In this document: positions 50,137 to 59,197 of the stretch, one piece after another
How positions within the stretch are numbered: position 1 is the stretch's first letter
How the letters are laid out: each line of letters opens with the position of its first letter
Source of the DNA: UBA1941 sp046329555
GTDB lineage: Bacteria > Bacteroidota > Bacteroidia > Chitinophagales > LD1
Direction of reading: 5' to 3'
NCBI GenBank assembly: GCA_046329555.1
Contig: JAXLUK010000001.1
Coordinates: 372,001-436,000 of the forward strand
DNA: 64,000 bases
Made by a program: the position numbers and the translations under genes
The notes under the pieces: model-generated
Databases searched by the model: none
Told to the model about the DNA's origin: nothing
The model's input: only the letters and a program-made list of their open reading frames with translations

Positions 50137-50940
50137 CTACCCTAACGCCTTCAATCCGCGTTCGAATACATCCGTCTTCCTTCTAATCCAAACAATTAGC
50201 GATGTAGGCACCATCGGCACTAAACCTACGGTTAGCCAATTTAACCAACCCGGAATGCATTCCGCCCTATTTTGCTGTAATGCCGCTATTGCCTTTGCAG
50301 CCACCCATTCAGGTGTTTGCATCACCCCTAATTTTTTGGCGAGACCGATATTGATTTTACCGGGATCATACAGGCCGGTTGCCGTGGCCCCGGGTATCAA
50401 ACATGTAACCGCTACGCCGTAGTGTGCCATTTCTGCACGCAGCGCGCGGGAGAAGTACCGCATAAAGGTTTTGGTAGGCCCGTACAGCGAAATGCCGGGA
50501 TAGGGCATCACGGCCGAAATGGATGAGACATTCAGGATGAAACCGGCGCGGCGTTTCTTCATTTCGGCGCCATACAGGGCACATAATTCCACTGGTGTGT
50601 TCATGTGCAACTGCATGATATTTTGGCGTTTCGCATCGGGCGTTTCCACCACTTCTGAAAACAACAACATACCCGCATTATTCACCAGCAGTGCCACTTC
50701 AATACCGAGGCTATCGGTCCATTGTTTCACCTGAGCAGCAGCATCCACTAAAGCTAAATCTACAACAGCCGTTTGGCATTGCACCGCATGTTGTTGTTCC
50801 AGTTGTTTTGCGGCGGCCATCAACGCTTTTGGTTGATTGCTCACCAAAAACAGGTTCCAGCCCTTGCCTGCCAACACCGCCGCCACGGCAAGGCCAATGC
50901 CCGAAGAGGCGCCTGTTACCAACGCCCATTTAGCGGACAT
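50137..50940 (-). CDS. Short-chain dehydrogenase/reductase (classical SDR)
   Basis: 267 residues. The cofactor-binding TGxxxGIG is seen in VTGASSGIGLAVAAVLAGKG, then NNAGMLLFSEVVETPDAKRQ, the catalytic Ser in SSISAVMPYPG and YGPTKTF, whose Tyr and Lys complete the active site. It reduces or oxidises an alcohol or carbonyl group with NAD(P)H; the substrate is unknown. Its start overlaps the upstream OYE stop by 11 bp, so the two enzymes may act on one substrate. Confidence 0.85.
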   Translation of the reverse strand: MSAKWALVTGASSGIGLAVAAVLAGKGWNLFLVSNQPKALMAAAKQLEQQHAVQCQTAVVDLALVDAAAQVKQWTDSLGIEVALLVNNAGMLLFSEVVETPDAKRQNIMQLHMNTPVELCALYGAEMKKRRAGFILNVSSISAVMPYPGISLYGPTKTFMRYFSRALRAEMAHYGVAVTCLIPGATATGLYDPGKINIGLAKKLGVMQTPEWVAAKAIAALQQNRAECIPGWLNWLTVGLVPMVPTSLIVWIRRKTDVFERGLKALG

Positions 50941-52102
50941 AAGTTGGATGTTTAGGACAAGAAAATGGTCCGTTGTAGATGGCGGCTATGCAATGGTTGC
51001 AGGTATCGCATAGCGTGGCTAGTTGTTTAGTTGCCACATCACGGATAAAATTGGGATTCGCAATCAAGGCCCGCGCGATAGCTATGGCATCGAAGCCGTG
51101 ATCTAAGACCTTGGTCATATCTTCTTCGTTTAGTATACCACCCACGTACACCAGCGGCAGTTTCAGTTGTTTTCGAAACAGTAGCGCATCATTTAAAAAA
51201 TACGTTGGTGTGAATGGCACCTCAGGCACCATCATCCGGCCAAACCAACGCACTAATTGCCGCATCAAAAAATGGTCCATGCCGTTGGCCAGCGTGTCCA
51301 GCGGCATGGCTCCGCGCAATACATACATAGGCGCCTTACTCACAAAACCGCCGCTGAGCACTAAGCCGTGAACGCCGCACTGCTGCAGCGTTTGAGCCAC
51401 CTGAAGTGATTCTTCCAGCTCCATGCCACCGCTGAAACCATCGCGCATATTCATCTTTACCAGTACCGCCGTTTTCCCTGCGGCGGCTTCTAAAACGGCT
51501 TCCATTACCTGTTGCATCAGGCGCATACGGTTAGACAGCGAACCGCCATACGTATCGGTTCTATGATTGGTATAAGGCGATAAAAATTGACTAATCAGGT
51601 AACCATGGCCGGCATGAATTTCCACGGCATCGAAGCCTGCCTGCCGGGCTAGGTGTACGGCGGTTCCAAAATCGCGTATCAAGGTGCGGATATCGGCGGC
51701 CGTCATGGCGCGAGGAAACGAAGGCGCGTACCAGTTCATGCGGGCCGATGCCGATATGGGTCGGCCGCCCGCCACAGCGCGCTTGGCCATATTGCCGCAA
51801 TGGCCCAGTTGGATAGATACCGCCGCGTTTTCGCGGTGCACCGCATCAGCCAGTTTTTGTAAATCGGGCAAAATTGCAGGCCGTAGCCACAGTTGATGGC
51901 GAAATGACAAACCGCTTTGCGCTACTGCGGCATAGGCTACAGTAGTCATTCCAACACCACCCGCGGCGACTTGTTGATGGTAGTTGATTAACGCATCCGA
52001 GACCCCATGATGCGGACTCATTCCCTCGAAAGCGGCCGCCCGGATAGCGCGGTTGCGCAGCTTCAGCGGACCGAATTGAACCGGACTAAATAACGAGGCC
52101 AT
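50930..52102 (-). CDS. NADH:flavin oxidoreductase, old yellow enzyme family
   Basis: 390 residues of the TIM-barrel OYE fold. Conserved parts are VQFGPLKLRNRAIRAAAFEG, FDAVEIHAGHGYLISQFLSP and NHRTDTYGGSLSNRMR, which hold FMN and substrate. The C-terminus has CDTCNHCIAAIYNGPFSC, a Cys set resembling the iron-sulfur site of dienoyl-CoA reductases, but the protein ends there and has no second flavin domain. It probably reduces activated C=C bonds. Its start faces dnaK, about 100 bp away. Confidence 0.82.
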   Translation of the reverse strand: MASLFSPVQFGPLKLRNRAIRAAAFEGMSPHHGVSDALINYHQQVAAGGVGMTTVAYAAVAQSGLSFRHQLWLRPAILPDLQKLADAVHRENAAVSIQLGHCGNMAKRAVAGGRPISASARMNWYAPSFPRAMTAADIRTLIRDFGTAVHLARQAGFDAVEIHAGHGYLISQFLSPYTNHRTDTYGGSLSNRMRLMQQVMEAVLEAAAGKTAVLVKMNMRDGFSGGMELEESLQVAQTLQQCGVHGLVLSGGFVSKAPMYVLRGAMPLDTLANGMDHFLMRQLVRWFGRMMVPEVPFTPTYFLNDALLFRKQLKLPLVYVGGILNEEDMTKVLDHGFDAIAIARALIANPNFIRDVATKQLATLCDTCNHCIAAIYNGPFSCPKHPTYVR

Positions 52103-52153
52103 GTTACAAGTATAGCAAGAATCGTTCTGCCATTCTGTCTATAAAAAACGGTT

Positions 52154-52167
52154 GGCATAGCAATTGA
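52154..52167 (+). promoter_or_regulatory. Possible sigma-54-like element upstream of dnaK
   Basis: GG at 52154-52155 in GTTGGCATAGCAATTGAAAC is followed after ten bases by GA at 52166-52167. This would be a -24/-12 promoter except that the second GC is GA. It lies 34 bp before the ATG. Bacteroidota lack RpoH, so the heat-shock promoter type is open. No TAnnTTTG box is present in the same interval. Confidence 0.35.
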
Positions 52168-52200
52168 AACAGAGCAGGAAACTAATTCTAAACAGAAATC

Positions 52201-54117
52201 ATGGGAAAAGTAATAGGTATAGACTTAGGCACCACGAACTCGTGCGTTGCCGTAATGGAGGGGAACGACCCGATTGTAATTGCTAACGATGAAGGCCGCA
52301 GAACCACGCCATCCATCATTGGCTTTTTAAATAATGGCGAGCGGAAAGTGGGCGATCCGGCGAAGCGTCAGGCCATCACCAATCCTACCAAAACCATTCA
52401 GTCGATTAAGCGCTTTATGGGTATTCGCTTTGGCGAGGCGGGAAAAGAAATTCCGCGTGTACCGTACAAGGTGGTGAAAGGCGATAATGACACCACCCGC
52501 GTAGAAATTGACGGCCGGTTGTATAGTCCGCAGGAACTTTCTGCCATCATTCTTCAGAAAATGAAGAAAACGGCGGAAGATTACCTGGGTCAAACAGTAA
52601 CTGAGGCCGTGGTAACGGTGCCTGCCTATTTCAACGATGCGCAGCGCCAGGCTACCAAGGAAGCCGGGGAAATTGCGGGATTAACGGTGAAGCGTATTCT
52701 GAACGAACCTACAGCGGCAGCGCTGGCTTATGGTTTGGATAAAGGCAAGAAGGATATGCGCGTAGCGGTGTACGACCTAGGCGGCGGAACTTTTGATATC
52801 TCGATTCTGGAGATGGGTGATGGTGTATTCGAAGTGAAGTCTACCAATGGCGATACGCATTTGGGCGGCGATGATTTTGACCATGCCATTATCACCTGGT
52901 TAGCTGACGAGTTTCAGGGTGAAGAGCGCATTGATTTGCGCAAAGACCCCATGGCGTTGCAGCGTTTGAAGGAAGCTGCTGAAAAGGCGAAAATTGAGTT
53001 ATCGTCTTCTCAGGAAACGGAAATCAATTTGCCTTACATCACTGCTGTTGACGGCGTGCCGAAGCACCTGGTGAAGAAGCTAACACGCGCAAAATTTGAA
53101 CAACTGACCGATTCATTGGTAGAGCGCACTTTAGCCCCTTGCAAGCAAGCCTTGCAGGATGCGGGCTATACCACTTCACAAATTGATGATGTGATTCTGG
53201 TAGGTGGTTCTACGCGTATTCCAAAAATTCAGGAAGCGGTGGAGAAGTTCTTTGGCAAAAAACCGAATAAGGGCGTGAATCCGGATGAGGTGGTAGCTGT
53301 AGGTGCTGCGATTCAGGGCGGTATTTTGAGCGGGGAAGTGAAGGACGATATCGTTCTGGTAGATGTAACGCCGCTGTCGCTGGGTTTGGAAACCATGGGC
53401 GGGGTGATGACCAAGATTATCGAATCGAACACCACCATTCCTACCAAGCGGTCGCAAGTATTTACCACTGCGGCTGATAATCAGCCATCTGTGGAAATCC
53501 ATGTATTGCAAGGTGAGCGGGCGATGGCCAAGGATAACAAGACCATTGGCCGGTTCCACCTGGATAGCATTCCACCGGCACCGCGCGGGGTGCCTCAGAT
53601 TGAGGTGACGTTCGATATAGATAGCAATGGTATTATCCATGTTTCGGCCAAGGACAAGGGCACCGGCAAGGAGCAGCAGATTCGGATTGAGGCGTCGAGC
53701 GGCTTGTCTAAGGACGAGATTGAGCGGATGAAAAATGAGGCAAAAGCGAACGAAGATGCTGATCGTCAGGCTCGTGAGAAGGCTGAGAAGGTGAATATGG
53801 CTGACAGTTTGGCATTCCAGACAGAAAAGCAGTTGAAAGAATTTGGCGATAAAATTCAGGCAGATAAGAAAAAAGCTATCGAAGACGCTTTAACTGAACT
53901 GAAAAATGCCCTAACTTCGCAGGACCTGAGCACGATTGATGCCGCCAGCGAGAAATTGAGCAAGGTTTGGGAAGCCGCTTCGCAAGATATTTACAACGCT
54001 ACTCAACAGGCACAACAAAACGGCGGCGAAGGTAATCAGCAAGGCGCTGCAAGCGGAAACGAAGGCAGTGTTTCTGATGTAGAGTATGAAGAAGTAAAGA
54101 GCGACGAAGGCAAATAA
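52201..54117 (+). CDS. dnaK: Molecular chaperone DnaK (Hsp70)
   Basis: 638 residues. ATPase motifs: IGIDLGTTNSCVAVMEGNDP, VTVPAYFNDAQRQATKEAGE, AVYDLGGGTFDISILEMGDG, LVGGSTRIPKIQEAVEKFFG. The substrate-binding domain starts around DVTPLSLGLETMGGVMTKII, and the C-terminal lid ends in a Gln/Gly-rich tail followed by a conserved VEYEEVKSDEGK. It is an ATP-driven folding chaperone in the cytosol. No grpE or dnaJ lies beside it; a J-domain protein is at 19672. Confidence 0.97.
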   Translation: MGKVIGIDLGTTNSCVAVMEGNDPIVIANDEGRRTTPSIIGFLNNGERKVGDPAKRQAITNPTKTIQSIKRFMGIRFGEAGKEIPRVPYKVVKGDNDTTRVEIDGRLYSPQELSAIILQKMKKTAEDYLGQTVTEAVVTVPAYFNDAQRQATKEAGEIAGLTVKRILNEPTAAALAYGLDKGKKDMRVAVYDLGGGTFDISILEMGDGVFEVKSTNGDTHLGGDDFDHAIITWLADEFQGEERIDLRKDPMALQRLKEAAEKAKIELSSSQETEINLPYITAVDGVPKHLVKKLTRAKFEQLTDSLVERTLAPCKQALQDAGYTTSQIDDVILVGGSTRIPKIQEAVEKFFGKKPNKGVNPDEVVAVGAAIQGGILSGEVKDDIVLVDVTPLSLGLETMGGVMTKIIESNTTIPTKRSQVFTTAADNQPSVEIHVLQGERAMAKDNKTIGRFHLDSIPPAPRGVPQIEVTFDIDSNGIIHVSAKDKGTGKEQQIRIEASSGLSKDEIERMKNEAKANEDADRQAREKAEKVNMADSLAFQTEKQLKEFGDKIQADKKKAIEDALTELKNALTSQDLSTIDAASEKLSKVWEAASQDIYNATQQAQQNGGEGNQQGAASGNEGSVSDVEYEEVKSDEGK

Positions 54118-54167
54118 AGACGCTGTTGGTTTTGTTGACTTGTAATAAACATACAAGGGCAAATCCG

Positions 54168-54200
54168 AATCCCCCGAGTAACATCGGGGGATTTTTTTTT
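54168..54200 (+). terminator. Rho-independent terminator of dnaK
   Basis: AATCCCCCGA and TCGGGGGATT pair perfectly around a GTAACA loop, followed by a T run through 54200. It lies about 50 bp after the dnaK stop. Confidence 0.93.
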
Positions 54201-54213
54201 GCATGTACTGAAA

Positions 54214-54249
54214 CAAAAAAGCCACCAGCAACAGCTGATGGCTTTTTTG
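54214..54249 (-). terminator. Terminator of the DUF1571-like gene
   Basis: AAAAAAGCCACCAGC and GCTGATGGCTTTTTT pair with one G-T wobble around a short loop, with A and T runs on either side. It serves the minus-strand gene ending at 54264 and could also act as a back-up for dnaK. Confidence 0.8.
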
Positions 54250-54263
54250 TTTATTACGATTGT

Positions 54264-55127
54264 TTAGAAGCTGTATCCGGCAAAGTCCTCGGTGAACTCA
54301 TCTGCTTTAAACATCGGGTTCAGCACCAGATTGGTGTATTCATATTTTTCAAAAACACCCTTGGTATCACTCATTTCCTGTGATACCGGGAAGTTCGTTT
54401 CTTTATCAATTAGCAGTACCGATTTACGGGCGAAAGAGGTAGGCACCTTCAGTGTTTTTCCCGAAACATCGTTATCGTGGTTCTTGATTTCGGGATTCAG
54501 TTCCATCACCGAATATTCGCTAATCAGCAAACGCTTGCAGAAGGTATATAGATTTTCTCCGGCTTGTCCTGTTTTAGTAGTAACGGAATAGGTAGGATCA
54601 TCGATTACCAGTTTATAACAGTCCTTTCCCTGAAATTTCACTTCACCTTCCAATCGAAAAACCTGATCAAACTTGCCTTGTGCATCACTGCGTTTCACAG
54701 CATCGTTCAGTATTTGGGATACGATATTGAAACCCGAGGTGAGCACGGTATGATGTTGATCTTTAGTGAGCAAGCCGCTGGTAGCCGCCAGTGATACCGT
54801 GGGCAGGTATTTGCCCGGATTGACGCGCACTTTTTCGCCTCTTTCACCCTTCGCATACAACAGCTCTGTTCCCTTATTCGGATCAGAAAGAATCTTACAA
54901 TAGATTTTTAAGGGATTCACATTTACCTTCGTTTGAATGATGTTCGTGCGCAGGTTACCAGTGCTTTTCAGGCGTTCTGTGCCCTGCATGGTATACGTAT
55001 AACCTTTCACCTTGCCGATTGCTGCCAACATATCATTCACCACCTTTCTGGCCGGCGAATCAGCTACACGAAATGAGGAGAGTGCAAGAAATGCACATGC
55101 AAAAATTACAATGGAGCGTTTATTCAT
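54264..55127 (-). CDS. Exported DUF1571-like protein
   Basis: 287 residues with a signal peptide (SIVIFACAFLALSSFRVA). The body resembles the outer membrane lipoprotein-sorting fold: KVKGYTYTMQGTERLKSTGN, KILSDPNKGTELLYAKGERG, FQGKDCYKLVIDDPTY, LLIDKETNFPVSQEMSDTKG and VFEKYEYTNLVLNP. I associate this pattern with DUF1571 in Bacteroidota and Planctomycetes; the name is from memory. It may bind lipids in the periplasm. It is monocistronic. Confidence 0.65.
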   Translation of the reverse strand: MNKRSIVIFACAFLALSSFRVADSPARKVVNDMLAAIGKVKGYTYTMQGTERLKSTGNLRTNIIQTKVNVNPLKIYCKILSDPNKGTELLYAKGERGEKVRVNPGKYLPTVSLAATSGLLTKDQHHTVLTSGFNIVSQILNDAVKRSDAQGKFDQVFRLEGEVKFQGKDCYKLVIDDPTYSVTTKTGQAGENLYTFCKRLLISEYSVMELNPEIKNHDNDVSGKTLKVPTSFARKSVLLIDKETNFPVSQEMSDTKGVFEKYEYTNLVLNPMFKADEFTEDFAGYSF

Positions 55128-55202
55128 AGTTGATTACAAAGAAAAAATAATGCCAATAATATCAGGCAAGTTTGGCGCATTCCGGGGGTAGAACCAATGC
55201 GG

Positions 55203-55676
55203 TTACAGGCTAATGCCCAGTTTACTGAAATAATAGCTCATGACCCAGGCTGGTCCGATCATTAAAAACTGAATATCTTTCAGGAAGCTCGGTTTCTTGC
55301 CTTCGATGTTGTGGCCCCAGAATTGAAAAATCCAGGCGATAACAAACAATACCAGACAGACAATCCAAAGTGGCGCTATTCCCGAATGATCAATGGCGCG
55401 GCAAAGCATTAAACAAAAGAGCGAGAATAACACCATACCCACCGCCAACGACAAGGATAACATGGCGTAGTAGGCCGCTACCAGCACCAGGACCACTTCT
55501 GCCACATTGAGTTCAGGTTGATTCATGATTGGCAAGTGGAAGGGCAGTTTGATGCTATAGAGTAAGCCCACAATGGTAAAGAAAATGGTGGGTACACAAA
55601 TGAAGTGAACGGCTTTGTTGGTGGGATTTTGGTGGCTTTCTGCATACTCATCAAGCCAGGATTGTATCGTTTTCAT
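55203..55676 (-). CDS. Mpo1-like (DUF962) 2-hydroxy fatty acid dioxygenase
   Basis: 157 residues. The start SWLDEYAESHQNPTNKAVHF is the family signature, with His residues in ESHQNP, AVHFICVP and the later QFWGHNIEGKKPSF providing the iron ligands. Three or four membrane helices lie between. In yeast Mpo1 removes one carbon from 2-hydroxy fatty acids in phytosphingosine breakdown. The role in Bacteroidota, many of which make sphingolipids, is inference. It is divergent from kup. Confidence 0.8.
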   Translation of the reverse strand: MKTIQSWLDEYAESHQNPTNKAVHFICVPTIFFTIVGLLYSIKLPFHLPIMNQPELNVAEVVLVLVAAYYAMLSLSLAVGMVLFSLFCLMLCRAIDHSGIAPLWIVCLVLFVIAWIFQFWGHNIEGKKPSFLKDIQFLMIGPAWVMSYYFSKLGISL

Positions 55677-55790
55677 GAATTAGTATCTTTTCCGAAAAAT
55701 AGAGATAAAAACAAGAATGCGCACTATTGCTGGTTAGATTTAAATGAACGGATGGAAAAACCGAATTACTTTCGGGAAACATCTTTTTAC

Positions 55791-55798
55791 TACTTTTG
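55791..55798 (+). promoter_or_regulatory. -7 box of the kup promoter
   Basis: TACTTTTG matches TAnnTTTG exactly, 32 bp before the ATG. A TTTC at 55770-55773 lies 17 bases upstream and is a weak -33 match. The region also serves the divergent Mpo1-like gene. Confidence 0.45.
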
Positions 55799-55830
55799 CC
55801 GCCGCAAAAAACGCCCAATAGGGCACTTTC

Positions 55831-57771
55831 ATGGCAGACAGTGAACGCCTGCACCGACTGAGTGCAGCAGGAGTACTGATTACTCTGGGAATCATTTTTG
55901 GCGATATCGGAACATCGCCGATTTATGTGCTTAGCGCAATTATTAAAGGACAAAGCCTCAACCGAGAGTTAATTCTTGGTGGTTTATCGTGTGTGTTTTG
56001 GACGCTCATGATTATTACCACTTTCAAGTATGTTCATCTGGCGCTAGATAACGACAACAAGGGCGAAGGCGGGATTTTCGCGTTGTACGCCCTGGTGCGG
56101 CGATATAAAATTCAATGGACCATATTTCCGGCTTTGATTGGATGCGCCACCTTGATTGCAGATGGTTTTATTACGCCTCCTATTTCTATTTCGTCGGCTA
56201 TAGAAGGCTTACGGTTGATTAATCCGGATATTCCTACTGTTCCTATCGTCATCTTGATTTTGATTGGTCTGTTCATCTTTCAACAGTTCGGTACGCGCGT
56301 AGTAGGCGGCATTTTCGGGCCGGTAATGACCGTGTGGTTCATCATGATTGGCGGCTTAGGCGCGAAGGAAATTCTCAAATATCCGGCTGTGCTTCAGGCG
56401 CTGAATCCTTACTGGGCGTTACACTTGCTGACCCAATACCCCGGCGGTTTTTGGTTGCTTGGGGCGGTGTTCCTGTGTACCACCGGAGGTGAGGCGCTGT
56501 ATTCAGATTTAGGCCATTGCGGAAAAATGAATATCCGCATTAGCTGGGCTTTTGTTTTGGGGTGTTTAGTTTTGAATTACTTCGGGCAGGCCAGCTATCT
56601 GTTACGCTGTGTAGACCATAATTGCGATGTAGGTACGCCGTTCTATGACATCATGCCGAAGTGGTTTTTACCAATTGGTGTAGGTATTGCCACGATGGCT
56701 ACCATCATCGCTTCGCAGGCGTTGATTACCGGCTGCTTTACGTTGGTGAATGAAGCCATGAAATTGCGTCTGTGGCCCAATCTGAAAGTGATCTATCCTA
56801 CCCAACACCAGGGCCAGATGTACATTCCGTTCATGAACTGGTTTCTTTTCTTCGGATGTATAGCCGTTGTATTGATTTTTCAGGAATCATCGAAGATGGA
56901 AGCGGCCTACGGTTTAGCCATTATGTTGAATATGCTGATGACCACTACCCTGCTGGTTTATCTGTTTTTCATTCAGAGAAAGAACATCATTCTGGTTACA
57001 GCTCTAGCTGTCTTCCTTTATGTGGTAGAAGGCGCTTTCTTCATTTCTAATCTGGAAAAATTCCCGCACGGCGGTTGGTTTACCTTCCTCATTGCAATTC
57101 TGTTGTTCTTTGCGATGTTCATTTTTTATCAGGCCCGTTTACTGCGAAAAAAGCATACCGATTTCGTGGCGATTAAAGATTTTGTGGAACCGCTAAAAGA
57201 TTTGATGAAGGATGAATCTATTCCGAAAGAAGCCAACAACCTGGTTTATCTCAGTATGGCTAACGATAAAAGCCACATTGATTCCAACATCATCTACTCC
57301 ATTTTTAGAAAACGGCCGAAGCGGGCTGATATTTACTGGTTCGTACATGTAGATATTAGTAATGAGCCTTATGGCGCCTCCTACACCGTTTCTACCTTAA
57401 TTCCCGGTCGTTGTTTTTTCATCCGACTCAGTTTCGGTTTTAAAGTAGAACACAAAGTAAATTTGATGTTCAGCAAAATTGTTGATGAAATGGTACAGAA
57501 GGGAGAAGTGGATGAGATTTCACATTATCCATCCCTACGCAAACACAATATGCCTGCTGATTTCAAGTTCATCTTACTCAATTCAAGGGTTGCTATTGAT
57601 GACGCACTTACGCCGTTTGAACAGTTTGTAGTTAAAGGTTACCGACTAATTAAATCCATTAGTTTATCTACTGCAGAAGATTTTGGTCTGGAAATATCTA
57701 ATGTTGAGGAAGAGATTGTTCCCATCCGGATCAAGGGCGCGAAGGATATCAAGCTGGAGCGGATTTACTAA
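55831..57771 (+). CDS. kup: KUP-family potassium uptake transporter
   Basis: 646 residues. The N-terminal membrane part shows LGIIFGDIGTSPIYVLSAII, the KGEGGIFALYALVRRYK segment, LIADGFITPPISISSAIEGL and GALYSDLGHCG-like LYSDLGHCGKMNIRISWAF. These residues include the Asp and Glu of proton/potassium symport. About twelve helices are followed by a cytosolic tail of about 200 residues. It imports K+ with H+. Start at 55831 gives an acceptable N-terminus. Confidence 0.92.
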   Translation: MADSERLHRLSAAGVLITLGIIFGDIGTSPIYVLSAIIKGQSLNRELILGGLSCVFWTLMIITTFKYVHLALDNDNKGEGGIFALYALVRRYKIQWTIFPALIGCATLIADGFITPPISISSAIEGLRLINPDIPTVPIVILILIGLFIFQQFGTRVVGGIFGPVMTVWFIMIGGLGAKEILKYPAVLQALNPYWALHLLTQYPGGFWLLGAVFLCTTGGEALYSDLGHCGKMNIRISWAFVLGCLVLNYFGQASYLLRCVDHNCDVGTPFYDIMPKWFLPIGVGIATMATIIASQALITGCFTLVNEAMKLRLWPNLKVIYPTQHQGQMYIPFMNWFLFFGCIAVVLIFQESSKMEAAYGLAIMLNMLMTTTLLVYLFFIQRKNIILVTALAVFLYVVEGAFFISNLEKFPHGGWFTFLIAILLFFAMFIFYQARLLRKKHTDFVAIKDFVEPLKDLMKDESIPKEANNLVYLSMANDKSHIDSNIIYSIFRKRPKRADIYWFVHVDISNEPYGASYTVSTLIPGRCFFIRLSFGFKVEHKVNLMFSKIVDEMVQKGEVDEISHYPSLRKHNMPADFKFILLNSRVAIDDALTPFEQFVVKGYRLIKSISLSTAEDFGLEISNVEEEIVPIRIKGAKDIKLERIY

Positions 57772-57790
57772 AGGGCAACTCTAAAACTTG

Positions 57791-59146
57791 CTATTCGTGT
57801 AAATCAACCCGGCTAGCTGCAGGCGCTGTATCTCTGATCTTCAGCAGGGCGGTAACCGCATAGTAAAGTACCATGTTAGCAGCCATGATTCCTGTAAACA
57901 ACCAAAAATAATCAGCCCCTTTGTAGTGGCTAAAAAAGCCACCGCCACGGATGTTGTTATTGATATAGGTCACTAGAATATTTCCCAAAAATACAGTCAG
58001 AAAGAAAATCGCCATGATGGTGCTTTTCATCGATTTAGGCGCCTGTGAAAAGGCGTATTCCAAACCGGTGATAGAAACCAGAATTTCAGAAATAGTCAGC
58101 AACACATACGCCAGCAGTTGCCATCCGATATTGAGGCGAATTCCGGCATCTATCTTCATCTGAATCCACGAAATGAGTGCAAACGTAAGTACCATTACGG
58201 CATAACCCCATCCCATCTTCCTCAAGGCTGTTACGCGGATACCCATTCTTTCTAAAAACGGATACACACCAAAGGTGAACATCGGAATCATCACCAAAAT
58301 CAATAGCGCATTCACCACCTGAATTTGTTCCTGAAGCCAATCTACACCCATGAAATGCAAATCCATTTTTCCGGCCTGCAGCACCCACTCGCTGCCATTC
58401 TGATCGTAGAGTGCCCAGAACAACGGTACAAATGCAAAAACCACCAATACTTTCCAAACCGCTTTCAGTTGTTCCGTAAACGGAATACGGTCTTGCGCGC
58501 GGATATCGGATGGCATTTTTATCTTATACTTTTTCCTTCCCATCAGGAAAACAATCAGGGCTACAAACATCAACACGCCTGGCACACCAAACGCCAGTGG
58601 CGCACCAAACCGGGAATGCTTTAAGGCCGGCGTAATGAGCATCGAGAAAAAGGCGCCCACATTAATTCCGAAGTAGAAAATATCATAGAGTTTAGCAATG
58701 CCCGCATCATTCTCATCATCAAACTGATCGCCAACCATCACGCTAACGTTCGGTTTCACACCGCCAGAGCCGATGGTAATCAACATCAAACCTGCAAAAA
58801 ACAAGGTGTAATTTGTGTCAAACGCGGCCAGGAAGGCGTGCCCTAAACAATAAACAATGGAGAGCAGGAAAATGGTCTTATATCTTCCTAGCCAATAATC
58901 GGCAATTAATCCGCCCAAAATAGAAAGCAGATAAACCAGCGCGGTAAACAAATGCGTGACCTCATTAGAATGCGCTTCAGCAGCTTCCTGCAGTAATGGA
59001 TCGTTAAGCGGATTGAAGAACTGCGAAATCAAAAATGTGCTTAGGATAGCCTTCATGCCATAAAAACTGAACCTTTCGGCTGTTTCTGTTAGCACAATGT
59101 ACGGTGCGGCTTTCGGGAAACTTTTAATCTTATCGGTAAATGACAT
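57791..59146 (-). CDS. POT/PTR family proton-dependent peptide transporter
   Basis: 451 residues with about twelve helices. The family motif ExxERFxYY is seen as ETAERFSFYGMKAILSTFLI. VYLLSILGGLIADYWLGRYK and ITIGSGGVKPNVSVMVGDQF with DIFYFGINVGAFFS are the two PTR signatures. It imports di- or tripeptides with protons. It is shorter than many (no central extra pair of helices is obvious). It is divergent from the ceramidase-like gene by 51 bp and convergent with kup. Confidence 0.88.
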   Translation of the reverse strand: MSFTDKIKSFPKAAPYIVLTETAERFSFYGMKAILSTFLISQFFNPLNDPLLQEAAEAHSNEVTHLFTALVYLLSILGGLIADYWLGRYKTIFLLSIVYCLGHAFLAAFDTNYTLFFAGLMLITIGSGGVKPNVSVMVGDQFDDENDAGIAKLYDIFYFGINVGAFFSMLITPALKHSRFGAPLAFGVPGVLMFVALIVFLMGRKKYKIKMPSDIRAQDRIPFTEQLKAVWKVLVVFAFVPLFWALYDQNGSEWVLQAGKMDLHFMGVDWLQEQIQVVNALLILVMIPMFTFGVYPFLERMGIRVTALRKMGWGYAVMVLTFALISWIQMKIDAGIRLNIGWQLLAYVLLTISEILVSITGLEYAFSQAPKSMKSTIMAIFFLTVFLGNILVTYINNNIRGGGFFSHYKGADYFWLFTGIMAANMVLYYAVTALLKIRDTAPAASRVDLHE

Positions 59147-59197
59147 GTGATAAATTCGTAGAGCAATTTATAATTTAACAAGAACATTACTAACGCC

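Noticed and set aside
52103..52200. Bacteroidota TTTG-N19-TAnnTTTG promoter for dnaK
   Set aside because: No TAnnTTTG match at a suitable position was found in this interval.
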